The notes under the pieces are model-generated. The model saw only the letters and a list, made by a program, of their open reading frames with translations, searched no databases and was not told the DNA's origin. The position numbers and the translations under genes were made by a program. Shown one piece after another: positions 20,661 to 32,877 of a stretch of 64,000 nt of DNA (its first letter is position 1; each line of letters opens with the position of its first letter). The DNA comes from Annona cherimola (taxonomy: Eukaryota > Streptophyta > Magnoliopsida > Magnoliales > Annonaceae). The stretch covers positions 38,791,452 to 38,855,451 of the forward strand of contig CM059972.1 in NCBI GenBank assembly GCA_030490835.1. Direction: 5' to 3'.

Positions 20661-23600
20661 TCTTTAAGACCCGATCGAGCGTCACATCCCGAGCCTTATC
20701 TCGGGATCGTTATTAATTGGTAAACGTGACCAGGATTGTTGCCCTGTCACACAGCGGGTTTTAATGGATATTTATTCAATTAAATATTTTTTTCATAAGA
20801 GTTTAATTTCTCATATTTACACCTCATGCAAATCTAAGTCATTTTCAGCCAATCATCACATAGCAAAGTATGTTGATCAAAAGACATTTTAATTTTTACA
20901 TAAATCAGATGTCACTGCATGTATTATCATAGTTGTCAACATAAACATCAAAATAGTTACGTCCATTCAACATGAGTTTATCCATAACATAAAAGTTCTA
21001 TGTTTTTCCATCTCTTTATCGATCTCGCACTTGCTCCTTTGCCATGTTCATTCCTTCACTTGTCTTTGGGTTTGGAAAACAAAATCGTGAGTCAAAACTC
21101 AATAAGCAAGCTATTTATATTTCACAGGCAAATCATTTCAGACAACATTTTTTATTTAAAATTATCTTGGAAAGCACATTATACCTTTTCAAAAGGTATA
21201 TCTTGAAAAACATAAATCCTGTACCTATCACGAGTACGATACGCATAATGTCATATAAAACCATGAACATATTCTCATATTTCTCTTAGGATGGAAGCTA
21301 GTCAGGTGACCATCCGTCCTTGTCATCTCCTATTTCAGAGAGGGTGTCGCTGGCCTTGGGTCTATCTTAGCGACTTGGCCACACCAAAGGAGGACAATCG
21401 GTCCGCTTATACCTTTCAAGTGGGCCTAGTACATTGTGCACATGAACTTTTCATAAATTCATCTTTAACATGCTAGCATGATTTTGAGTCAGAAACTTGG
21501 AATCACAACATTTTTCATAACGTTTATCAAAGGAAGTTTCATAATGTCATATTGAAGTAAAAATATCATTTCAACACAATTTAACTAAGGAATGACCATC
21601 CTTAAATACCTCTAAAACATTTTCAATATTTACATCAAACAGTTAGTACAAAAATCATATTTATTTAAAGCAATTTAGAAAAGCAAAAATTGTTTAGAAA
21701 ATTTGTTTGCTTACCTGCGTTTCTTAGCTTTTCGACTCAGCCTTTTCTTTGCCCTTGCCTACATGAGAATAATATAATTTTTCATATATTTCTTTTCCTT
21801 GCATCTCATTTAGTTTTCCAACCCATTTTCATTAACATATATCATTTATTTGACTTCTCAAGTCATTATACATACACTTAGCATATACTTGCACATTTTA
21901 TTGGTTCATACACAACATATTCAATCTCATAAGTTGCGTAACCATTCACTATATAATAATCATCCAATAAGTATTATTTATAGGTTCATTAACCTCCATT
22001 TACCATTTTTCACTCCTTTTCCAAAATTCACATATCGGTGCCCGTTTTAGCACACGTTATCGCCTTAGGCTTCATTAATCAATTCCGAATTTTGAAATTA
22101 ACATCATGCAATTCTAAAAAGATATATAATCGTGAAATTCATCATATTTTCATGCATTTTTGCACAAAATCATATTTCACAAGTCATTTATCACCCACTC
22201 ATATCTATTCTTTCTCATATGCCCATTTGGCAACACATACATAATATATTTCGTAAAATTTTCTAAGTCAGAAACTTGGTCCCTAATTCAGCATGATAAT
22301 TACCCTTAATTATCACTTTACTTAGGGTATTTTTATGGGATTTAAATTCACTAATCATAAGTTTCCAAAACAGCAACTTTAGAACCCATTTTTCCACCCA
22401 TTTAACGTGTCTTTTGTCACATAACTCTAAAAAGTTTATAAATACGAATTTTCAGCAATTAATCCCACTTTTCTTAATCCAAATCTAGGGTATTAACACA
22501 TGTTTAACATTCATAAATTAATACCCCTCAAAACAGCAAGTTGTTTACCCGTTTTGGGTCCCATTTCTACTCCGTTTAGACATCGTTTCATAGATCCATA
22601 TAAATCAGATTTGGGCTTATCTTCCCAAATCCTTTTGGGCATCAATAATACCCTATAACCTAGGATATTTTACCCTATATAGATTTCATAAATCATGCAA
22701 ACCCATTTCTATATCATTTTTAGCATCAAAATGAAGAAATTGGGTAATATACGTCACTTTGCATTCCATAGTTTCTAAAATTCATAACTTAAGCTTGAAT
22801 CAACATATGTTATTCATTAAAACATGTTTCATAAACTAAACATATCATCAATCCAAAACAGCAACTTGTCATGGGAATTTAGATTTTATCAAGTTGAATT
22901 TTCAACTCAATACCCATTCTAAACTTCATTTCCACCATCTAAAACATTAAAATTCATACATGTAACTTAATACCCAATCCATACTTAATCAAAGGCATGT
23001 TGAATCATCATTTATGAATTCTTTAAGCATCCATTTCATATTCAAAATCTTAGGGTTAAAAACTCAAAATAAAAAACTCAAACTAACACAATCACTTACT
23101 TGGTTGATGCAAGTGAAACCCTAATCACTTGAGATGAATTTTTCTCCTCCAATTCCTTTCTTTTTCCCTTCTTTTTTCTTCTATTTTCTTCTTCCTTTGC
23201 TGGCCAAGAGGGGGACATGAGCTTGTTGTTCTTTGGGGGAGAAATTCCAGCACTTAGAAAAATTCCTAGCCTCTCTACATGTGGATGTGAACCCCATTTT
23301 ATAGAGCTAGATTTATCCAGCCGTGGGCCCCACTTTTGCTGTATTTTTCCACATCATTCAATGCATGTTTATCCCCCTTATGTGTTGGTTAACTCACAGT
23401 CTAGTAAAATAGTTTTTTACCATTTTTGAAAATCCAAAAATTTGCTCAAATCTTGACCGTCCACCTATCCAGCAAATCACGTCCATTGCCGCCTCCATTT
23501 TTCCATTTTTTTATAATCTAATTTTAAGGGTAAATCATACACCTAATTATTCTTTAATTCATGCATTAATTCGACATGAAAAAAATAACAAAAATGGCAG

Positions 23601-24626
23601 CAATCAGCACATATAATTGCACATTATTTGCCTCTATATGCTGTCCACATTTTCACCCCTCAATGCAACTGCATTTGATAATTATTTTTGCAGGGATTTT
23701 GCATGATTGAATGCATATTCCAATGTCCCTACATGTCAACTACATGTGTACATATTTTATAAAATAAAAAAATAAAAAATAAACAGTAATACAGCCCCTT
23801 GGACATCCCTATAGTGACACATCACCTATGCTCATTTTGAGCATTTTGTAGCTTCATTATGGTGGGTGTCCTTTGCTGGATAATTCTTGCAATTTTGTAT
23901 TTTATATAAATGCATAAAATACCCTGAAAATGATCTGCATTTGACACCTAATTTTCCATTAAAACCATGCATTTATTCCATGTACTTTAGCATTTAATGC
24001 ATGGTACTCTTGAGGTGCAAAAGTCAACTATGCATACCTTTTTCAATGCAGGTATTTTTGTAAAATGTTATGCTTAATCTAAACATTTCAAAATATACAT
24101 CTTATAATTTCATTCAACCGTTTTAAATTTCATCTCAATCCGATTTTCCTAGCTCAAGTTATAGCCGTTTAAAGTTAACGGTTGGATTTGTGGTATGCTT
24201 AATAAATCATTACATTAGTTTCATCAAGTATTTTCATAATCCAATAATTCCATAATACCAAGCCCAACATTATCAACTTCCATCTCAAATTTCACTTGAA
24301 TCCGCCTTACAGACGTTGAGTTATGAATTTTCTAATATTTTTCCACTTAACTTGACAATTATCATTTAAATTCCCATAATTCATATTAAATAATTTAAAA
24401 TGATTATCCATGATTTATTTGCACATTTCAATCAACAACAATTTACTCTAATCTCATTGTCCCGTATTAGCTCAAAATGATTACTTAAAGCATCATTGCT
24501 AATCCTTAACCCTAACTGCAACAATTAACAAAATCACATAATTCATTCAAAATTCATTAATTACACATATAATCACATATACATGTTAATGCATACATTT
24601 GGGTTATACATGGATTGGGTTTCACA
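20660..24626 (-). mobile_element. Long LTR a (about 4 kb family), decayed ends
   Basis: Read on the minus strand it starts TGTGAAACCC (24626 down) and ends near 20660 with the family's terminal block (ACAGGGCAACAATCCTGGTC, then CGGGATGTGACGC). It keeps the leader region with donor AAGTAAGTGA (about 23100), the mini-exon block 21758-21715, and the second acceptor followed by ACAAGTGAAGG (about 21070). No ORF of interest. The outer end is degraded and no TSD is visible. Most likely a solo LTR. Confidence 0.7.
21715..21758 (-). other. Putative LTR mini-exon in LTR a
   Basis: 44 nt on the minus strand between CATGTAG and GTAAGCAAAC, starting GCAAGGGCAAAGAAAAGG. Confidence 0.5.
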
Positions 24627-25361
24627 CACATGGCTTGTTGGTCCCGAGTTGATGGCAAAACCCAAGAGGGGAGGGGTGAATTGGGTATTTAAAAAATTTA
24701 TATCTTAAACAGAAACTTAACCCCGAATTAATTCAGTCCCCTTAATGAAGAAACGAAATGGAAAGCAATGTAGTGTAAATGGCAGAAGTATAAATCAAAC
24801 ACACAGGATTTTTATAGTGGTTCGGGCAACCTCCCTACTCCACTCTTCCAAGCTCACACTCCTTGTGACTTGGGTTCCACTATTGTATTCTCTCAATACA
24901 ATTAGAGTCACTGCTCTCTTCTAGATTCCAGCTCTAGGGGGGCATCAACAAAACACAGCACAAGTAGGTGATGAGACACACTCCAATCACACACTACTTT
25001 GCTTACACTTGATCTTAGTTCCTCAAACTAAATCAAGTTCAACACATACAAAAGAAACAATAAGAAAACTACACTTTACAGTTGTGTAGAAGCAGTTTGG
25101 CGCGGAGAAGAACTTGTTGAATTGGCTTTGAATGATCAGTAGTTGAGCTCTTGCAGTTTGAAGCAAAGTTCTTCCTCTTTGATTAGCTTGATCTCTTTAA
25201 AGCTCTTGTAGATGGTAGTTATGCACACTTAATGATTCTCAGCTACTTCCCTCGTCTACCATGAATGCCTTTTATAATTTTGGAGGGAATCCGAATGTTA
25301 GAGGGTAGGTGGCGCGCATTTAATGCGCCAACGTTCGAATAAATTCCGACCGTTGCGACCC

Positions 25362-25620
25362 AAGTCGCATGTGGAGTCGACTTCGGATGCGACTTCGCCC
25401 AAGTCGCAGATGGAGTCGACTTCGGGTGCGACTTCGCTTCTCCGTCGCAACTTTAAGTTTCAGTCAAGGTCGACTTGGGCATCAACTTGACCCAAGTCGC
25501 AGGTGAAGTCGACTTCGGGTGCGACTTCACCTTGTCAGTTTCCAAGTCTGAGTATTGAGTCGACTTTGGGTTCCGACTTCAACTCAAGTCGATCATGGAG
25601 TCGACTTGGGTTGCGACTTG
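25362..25620. repeat. Palindromic GTCGAC minisatellite, left array
   Basis: Units of about 35-37 bp have outer arms AAGTCGCA and TGCGACTTC around a central AGTCGACTT. Clear units start at 25362, 25401 and 25495, with degenerate ones between and after. Each unit is nearly self-complementary. GC content is far above the surroundings. The four ORFs that cross it are by-products of the repeat. Confidence 0.85.
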
Positions 25621-25959
25621 ACTTGGTCTTTGCAAAATATGCTTTGTTCTTCATTTGATCTTCCTCTATCTTGCTTGGCTTGTTTCCTTTAATCATTTCC
25701 ATTCTGAAATAATCCCTTATACTTGTAGATCTTGTTGATCTTGAAGTCCTTGTCTTTGGTTTATCTTGGATTGTCTTGAATCTTGTGATTCTTAGGAGAG
25801 CTTGAGTCCTGCTTGGTTGAATCATGCGCCTTGCTTTGCATTTGACTCAGTTGGTCTTTAAGACTTGATAGACTTGATTTGAACTCCATCTTGAATCTTT
25901 GCTTTGAACTTGAGTGAGAGATTCTTTGAATAGGCTTTGAAACTGCATCTTTGAAGTCT

Positions 25960-26285
25960 GAACTTCTCAAGTCGCGGATGACGTCGACTTTGTCTGCGAC
26001 TTCACCCAAGTCGCACCTGGAGTCGACTTGGCCTGCGACTTGGGCAGCTTCGTGCCCCAAAATTCAGCTCTGGACAGTTTTTCACGATTGAAGTCGATAG
26101 CGAGGTCGACTTCATTTGCGACTTGGCTTCCCAAGTCGCATGTGAAGTCGACTTGGGATGCGACTTCACCTGCAAGTTGATTTTGCCTTTGAGGTTCTTT
26201 CTCAAGTCGATAGTTGAGTCGACTTTGGGATCGACTTCACCCTAAGCCGAAGTCCAAGTCGACTTGGGGATCGACTTGGCTACTT
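25960..26285. repeat. Palindromic GTCGAC minisatellite, right array
   Basis: About six further units of the same design, 330 bp beyond the left array in the same LTR. Some have outer arms AAGTCGCA/TGCGACTT, others AAGTCGAT/ATCGACTT (for example the unit ending near 26240), so arm changes are sometimes matched on both sides. Confidence 0.8.
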
Positions 26286-26591
26286 AAGTTCCTTAAAACA
26301 AATGGCAAACTCATTAGTCCTTTAAATAAACTCAAGCTAGTTGTTGTTAATCATCAAAACTCAATCTTTGGTCAATTTTATTTTGTTTTGAAGCATTGTT
26401 TCCAACATGGCTATCATCACGTACCTTCCTTCATTGCTTAAGTTCGCATCTTCTTAAGTTTCCCGGTACCTGTCTAAGGTTTGGGAGAACAAAACATAAG
26501 TAACAACTCAGTAAGTAAGCATTTATCGTTTAGGGCAAGGCTTCTTTTAAAATCTTTTCCTTAAACATCTTAAACACCTTTTTACTTGAGG

Positions 26592-27140
26592 ACATTTATA
26601 TATCCTGACAACATTGTCATAAAATCTTTTGTTAATGAGGATAGTTCGATGTCCTTGAACACTTTCATAAAACATTCACTCTTAAAATCATTTACAAGCC
26701 GTCTGGGCTTGTTAAGGCAAAACGTATACGTTTTATCCTCTTTAATTAATTTCCTTTAGTCTTATATGAACATTTCTAATGTTCAAAGACATTTACATAA
26801 AATCGTTTTTCACTAGTAGACATTTTATGTCCAAAATATTTTCCTCATAACTCTTTTTTTTAGAGAAGGACATTATCATGTCCTAAAAGCATCATACACA
26901 TAAGCCTTTCTCGGCAAAGGACATTTTTATGTCCAAAAATACTTTTTTTTATCTTAAACTTCTTTAGCCAAGAGACATTTGATGTCTCAAAATATTTTTG
27001 ACATAATTTCTTGACAATGGACATTCATATGTCCTAAAACACATTCCATTAAAATACTTGAGCATTGACAAAGGAGGACATTCTCATGTTTATAAACATT
27101 TACCATTTAAATCCTTTGGAAATGGACATTCTTATGTCCA
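26592..27140. repeat. Tandem hairpin array, period about 50 bp
   Basis: Short palindromes start at 26592, 26768, 26818, 26868, 26919, 26973, 27019, 27076 and 27124. Most read GGACAT-N4-ATGTCC. Variants have changes in both arms: GAACAT/ATGTTC (26768) and AGACAT/ATGTCT (26973). Spacing is 46-57 bp. The sequence between hairpins is AT-rich and poorly conserved. Confidence 0.8.
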
Positions 27141-27647
27141 TAACCAAGTTTCACATAAATCTTTTTCATAATCTCTGTCTTGGGGCTTGTTTATAATAAA
27201 CAAGGTATATAAAATACATAATTCATTTACATAAATGCATTTGCTTAAAAATATTTTCTTTCATTCTTGTTATTTACACTTTTGTGTAAAATATTCCATT
27301 TTTAGGGTAATCATTTCATAAAAATCCCTTTAGGATAACTTTCAGAAAAATATACTTTCGCGTCCCAATCTTTGGGCTTTTTCAAAAGTAAAACATAAGC
27401 AAATGCATTTCTCCCCATTCGGTAGTGACACTTAGCAAGTGATCATGCTACCTTTTGGAAGAGAATCCATACTTAACAGCACGCTAATCAAGCAGCTGTT
27501 CTTTCATCCTGCTCCCATCTTAGGGAGGGCGCCGCTGGCCTCCTGCCATCCCTTAGCGACTTGGCTATATGTAGAGTGGGCCCCGGCCATCCCAACCATG
27601 CTCTACAACTGGCCTATTCCTTGTACTGGTGCACCATACATCATCTT

Positions 27648-27812
27648 GACAGACCACAGTCCGTTTGGTTTAAAGAACCACAGACCGCAGCCCATGTCCT
27701 TTTAAACCGGGATCACAGACCGCAGCCTGCATCCATACTTGCAAAACATCACAGACCGAAGTCTGTATCTTTAAAAATTATTTTTAAAAATGCATCACAG
27801 ACCGCAGTCCGT
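27648..27812. repeat. ACAGACCGCAGTCCGT repeat array
   Basis: Five copies spaced 31-43 bp, variants of ACAGAC-CGNA-GTCTGT. The 27751 copy (ACAGACCGAAGTCTGT) is a perfect six-base stem with a four-base loop. It lies in the same LTR as the GGACAT array and has the same 6-4-6 layout with different arm sequences. Confidence 0.75.
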
Positions 27813-28893
27813 GTCAACTTGTAAAGCGAGCGCACCTACTTTAAACAAGTTGTTATTTGAAATCTAGTTTTAGGATGTCCTTCCTTAAATATTTTTAGAA
27901 ATATTTTGAGTAAAATATTTTGATAAACATTTGAAATGTTTGAGAAACAATACATTTTAAAAACCCTTATAATAAAAGAATTTCAAAACTTTTGGATTTC
28001 CAAAAATAAACCATATATTTCTCTAATATTTTCTTGGTTTCCATTTCAGGGCCTTTTACTTACAAAAGTTATGCAATTATACCATCCCCTTCTCCATAAC
28101 CTAAAAATTAAGTTATTGTTCACGTATCTATTATACTATTTTTACATAACGGAAAATTGCACAGTCTTTTGCATGTCATTTAGCAACCTGAAATTAAACC
28201 ATTTTATGAAATCACTTATTAGGTTGGTCATCCTTAAATCCCATTCAACAACATTCGTATAAACATTTTTCAATACATTTTCATCATAGATTTCCTTATC
28301 TAAAGGAAATCAAAACTTTTCGAATATCATTTCAAAACGTATGGACTCTGTCCAAATCATCGTTTATATTTAATTATCATAACATAAAAAAAATCAATCT
28401 TTTTCCATAAATTAAATCACTTTTTCTTTTTCTTTCATAAACTTAGCTATTTATCATAAAACATCATAAGAGAATACCAAATCTTATCTGCTAAAAATTA
28501 CTTTGTGAAAAAGGGAAAAATTTTCTTGTTCTTATAAAATACATTTGAAACAACATCATAAAGAACTTGCTTACTTAAAAGAAAATTCCTAAAACCATCG
28601 GCATAAATCAATAAAATCCTTTAAAACAATCGTCATGGAGAACTTGCTTACTCATAAGCAAATTTCTCAATTTCATTAACATAAAGCATTCCCAACCTTG
28701 GCAATACTTGCGATAAATTATTTATCTTAAAAACTGTCGCTTGCTTCCCGTGAAGCAAACCTTAAGGCTTTTCATTATAGTCATCCTGTTCCAAGCTTAC
28801 AACCTTTTATTAAAGCCGACATTTTCAAAACTTGTGCTTGCCCATTCGTTAAAATATAATCATAAAAACATTGACATAATTATCATTTCAACA

Positions 28894-31800
28894 TGTGAAA
28901 CCCTAATTTGAGTAGAAGTCATGTAAATGCTATTGAATGATTTATGTATAAATAATGTACTCATAATTGAAGTATTTGTAATTTTTAAAGATTTTTGTAG
29001 TTAGGTCATTTGTGTGAATGTTGTTTAAATTTACCAATTGAAGATAATATGGATTAATATGATTAAAATAGCATGATGAGGATGGATAAATATTAGTATT
29101 CCATGTAAAATTTAATTTAATTTCATAATGTGATCAATAGATATTAGGAGGCTAATTATAGAGATAAGTTAAGAAAATATTAAAAAATTCATAACTTAAT
29201 GGCCTTAAGGCGGATTGAGGTAAAAATTGAGGGAGAAGCACATAATTTTGTGCTTAATCATATGAAACAATTAAATTATGAAAATTTTGATGAAAATTGG
29301 TCATTACCGTTCAAAACTTAAAATGATCATAACTTGGGCTAGAAAGATCGGATTAAGATGAAATTTGAAATAAACAGCTAAAATTATGAAATCAAGGTTT
29401 TGGAAGGATTTTATCATGAAAATGATTAAGGGATTAAGCTTGCACGAAATTGGGATTAGATATTTTGACTTTTCAAACCAAAAAGTGAATAGCATTTATG
29501 ATAAAAATGAATAAAATAAGCAAATGAATAAAGACAAATTTGAGGTGTCAGGAGGGGGTAATTTGTAGGGTATTTTGTGAATTACTAAAAATGAGAAAAT
29601 CCCTGCAATTATCTCTTAATTAAATGCATAATTAAATGGTTCAAAAGAAGCATGGAATAGGTGGCAGCTATGGACGTGTAAACAGCCATGTAACTTCATT
29701 TTATGAAATATTTTTTAATAAAATAAATACCTAAAGTCAACTATGAATTAATGAGGATAATTTTTCATTAAATTAAAGTGAAAAATTGGATTTAACAGGG
29801 GCTGATCTGGACCGTTGAATGGGAAATGGAAAATGGACAATAGCATATTCAATTGATGATGTGGACGGTTTGGCAGTTCTATGCATATTTCATAATTTTT
29901 TTATTAAGATAAAATGACCCTAAATGCCCTACACTACTAGGTAATTAAATGAATAATTAAATAAAGCTGCAAAAAAATTAATAATGATAAGATAAGTGCT
30001 GCAAAACAGGGACGTGCATAGGCATCAGAAAATGGAGCAGAAAATTTTGACCGTGCAAGTGACCAAAAATGTGATTTTTTGTATGTTTTAAAAATTAATA
30101 AATGCATGGATAATTAGCCAAGGTATTAGGGAATATAAATGTGCATTTAATAGCTGTAAAATTTGTTAAAAAAATTAGAAAACAACAGCTGATTGTGGAC
30201 GTGATCTGGTGGACAGATTTGAGATGATTTAATGCAATGGATAATTAGTAAATTTTTAATTAAGAAAAAATTAATTTAAATGGCCCACAAGTTGCCATGT
30301 CAGCTAAGGGGATAGAATTGCATTGGAATTAGCATAAATGAGGTGGCATGTGGGGTCCATTAGCTGGCAATTTCCAGCTAATTGCATAAAAAGCAAGGGA
30401 CGTCCATATGCATGAAAGGACTTAGAGAATTTTTGCATTTTGGAGCTCTCCTTTCCAGTAGCAGCTCACGTCCCCTTTTTCCCCATTTTTCAAATTCAAA
30501 AACAAGTGGAGAATAAAAGAAAGAAAATGAAGAATTAAGGGGAGGAAGCTTGCTTGAGAAGAAGAGTTAAGTGTTATTCAATACAAGTAAGTATATGCTT
30601 GTGTTTGAACGATTTTAATTTAGCTTTTCTAACTTAATCTCTAGGATATGAATATGCTTTATAATGAATCATTTAATGAGGATTGATGATGATTTTAATT
30701 GGGATATTTAATAGGAATTTAATAGCAATTATGAAATCAAGAATTATAGATGAAAGTAGGAAGTAATTAGTGTTGAATATGAGTTCATTAACTAGCCTAA
30801 ATTTGCTGAAAATTTTGCTTGATATTACTGTTTTATTTAGTTGATATAATCACATGATAATTCATGATTTGATGTTGAATATATATGAAATCTAGCATGA
30901 ATTATGAAGTGTAGAAGATAAGCTAGTTAGGGTTTATTCTAATGCTCGAAATTCACGTTTAAATGTTGAAAATGATATATGAAATAATTCAAATAAATTA
31001 TGGATGAATTTTAGGGTAAAATACCCTAAATATAGTACACTTTGGACGTGAAAATGGACTTTGTATGAACTGTCCAAATTCGGATTTTTGAGTAGAGTGT
31101 GAAGTGGACGTCCAAATGGTTTAAACGGGTACCCTACACATATATAAAATGTTGCTGTTTTGCAAATAACTTATATATGGATTTTAAATATGTGAAAATG
31201 CATTGAATTTAGCGTAAAAAAATTAGAATAAATTTCTGGAATCAAGTAGATAAAAATCTGTTTAAGTTGGAGTATCAAAAGAGACGTTTAAAGTGTAGAA
31301 ATCAGATGTCAAAGTTGCTGTTTTTGGAACTTTGAAAATTTTGGATTAAAAATTCGTAAAAATGCAATAAATAAGTATTAAATGAAGTATATAAACTTTC
31401 TGAATTAGAGGACAAGTTTTTGATTTGAAAAATTTTAAGAAATATATGAATTAGACGTTGTTAGATGTACATATGTGAAGCAGTGCATATGACAAGATGA
31501 TAAATGCATTATGTAAAATATTAAAATGCAAAAATATGTTAAAATATGATGGAAAAGCATAAAATGCATTGCTGAATTGATAATCTCAAATTTTGAGATT
31601 AAATTATGGGAATTAAATATGTGATATAATGACTAATTGATATACGTAAGTGTAAAGTACGCATACCCGACTTGGAGATTAAATGGGTTATGAATATTTA
31701 TGGAAATGGGTTGGAAAACTAAATAAATGCAAGAAAATAGAATTTACATGGATATTATGCTATTCTGTCATAAGCAAAGGAAAGGAAAAGGTTGATCCGG

Positions 31801-32877
31801 AAAGCTCTCACAGTCAAGGTAAGCAAGCAAATGTTCTAAATAAATTTCTATTTATTAAAATTTCTTTAAAATAATTGTAAATAATTGTTTTAACTGCTTT
31901 TCTTGATTTAGCAAATGTTATTTGAAATTTATTTTTAAATTTTTAAGGATGACCATTCTTTAGTTCAATATGTATTTCAAATTGATTTATATAACTGCTT
32001 TATGATAAATGAAAATTGTTGTCCTATGATATTATGTGTGAAAAATCATGCTAGTATGTCATGGATAAATTCATGTACACAATGCATAAGGTTCACCTTA
32101 AAGGAATAGGCGGACCGATTGTCCTCCTTTGGTATAGCCGAGTTGCTAAAATAGGCCAAGGGCTGGCGGCGCCTCCCTGGATGGGAGAAGACGAAGACGG
32201 ATGGTCGCCTAGCTAACCTCCATCCTAAGGGATTATGATTCATTCATCACATTGTCATCATATGTCCCCGAGGGGTATAAAGTTCCTTTCCATAATGATT
32301 AGAAATAAAAGGTTTCTGCTCCGCAGGTAGTTGATCACTTGATAAGTGTCTCTACTAAATAGAGGGAAATGCTTTTGGAAAATGTTGTTTTAAAATATTT
32401 TGCTTGGAAATATATATAATGCTTGCTTATTAGTGTACAATTCACATTTTTGTTTTCCAAATCCATAGACAGGTGAATGAAGAGACTCGACAAAGGAGCA
32501 AATAAAATATCATTTAACCAAGAGAAAAACATTTGCAGTCATGATGATATAGTAGAACTTATACTGAATGGATGTAACTAAGTTGTTGTTTTCATAAGGA
32601 CAACCATGGTTAAAACATGCAGTGACATCTGATTTAGGAGAATGTTGTAATGTTTTTGAATAACATGCTTTGTTGTGTGTTGAATGGTTGGAAATGACTT
32701 AGTTATTACCTGAGATATAATTAAGAGGAATTAAACTCCTATGAAAATATATTTAACTAGATAATTATTCGTTAAAAACCCGCCGTGTAACAAGGCAAAA
32801 ATCCTGATCACATTTACCAGTTGATACTGATCCCGAGGTAAGGCTTAGGATGTGACACTCGGGTTGGGGACGCCACA
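28894..32877 (+). mobile_element. Solo LTR c (about 4 kb family)
   Basis: 3984 bp beginning TGTGAAACCC and ending GACGCCACA. The flanks are CAACA (28889-28893) and CAATA (32878-32882), a 5 bp TSD with one mismatch. It carries a TATA-like GCATAAAAAG (30384), leader donor ACAA/GTAAGT (30586), the mini-exon 31775-31818 and the acceptor CATAG/ACAGGTG (32468). No coding domain and no second LTR. Inserted within the 3' LTR of Element B. Confidence 0.8.
31775..31818 (+). other. Putative LTR mini-exon in LTR c
   Basis: 44 nt, purine-rich, bounded by CATAAG upstream and GTAAGCAAGC downstream. The same arrangement occurs in LTRs a, d, e, f and g. Proposed as a non-coding exon of the retroelement leader. 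Confidence 0.55.

Larger units (their letters stand above)
24636..26407. mobile_element. Solo LTR h with TSD TGGCT
   Basis: 1772 bp with inverted termini TGTTGG...CCAACA, flanked by the perfect 5 bp duplication TGGCT (24631-24635 and 26408-26412). It starts TGTTGGTCCCGAG and then AACCCAAGAGGGGAGGGG, a composition familiar from plant LTRs. There are no coding domains or internal region, so a solo LTR is the simplest explanation. Two palindromic repeat arrays lie inside it. Family not recognised. Confidence 0.8.
26413..28893 (-). mobile_element. 3' LTR of Element B, distal part
   Basis: On the minus strand this continues the LTR interrupted by solo LTR c. The 28881-28893 sequence (TATCATTTCAACA) joined to 32878 (CAATAT) restores the order seen in LTR a at 21567-21587. 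It contains the second splice acceptor with ACAGGTACC (about 26470) and the GC-rich block near 27520-27600. It is longer than other copies because of hairpin arrays. The last few hundred bases of the LTR are missing at the junction with LTRs h and a. Confidence 0.65.

Noticed and set aside
25362..26285. Regular repeats that could suggest a CRISPR array
   Set aside because: The units vary, the spacers are not unique and equal-sized, no cas genes occur and the context is a plant LTR.
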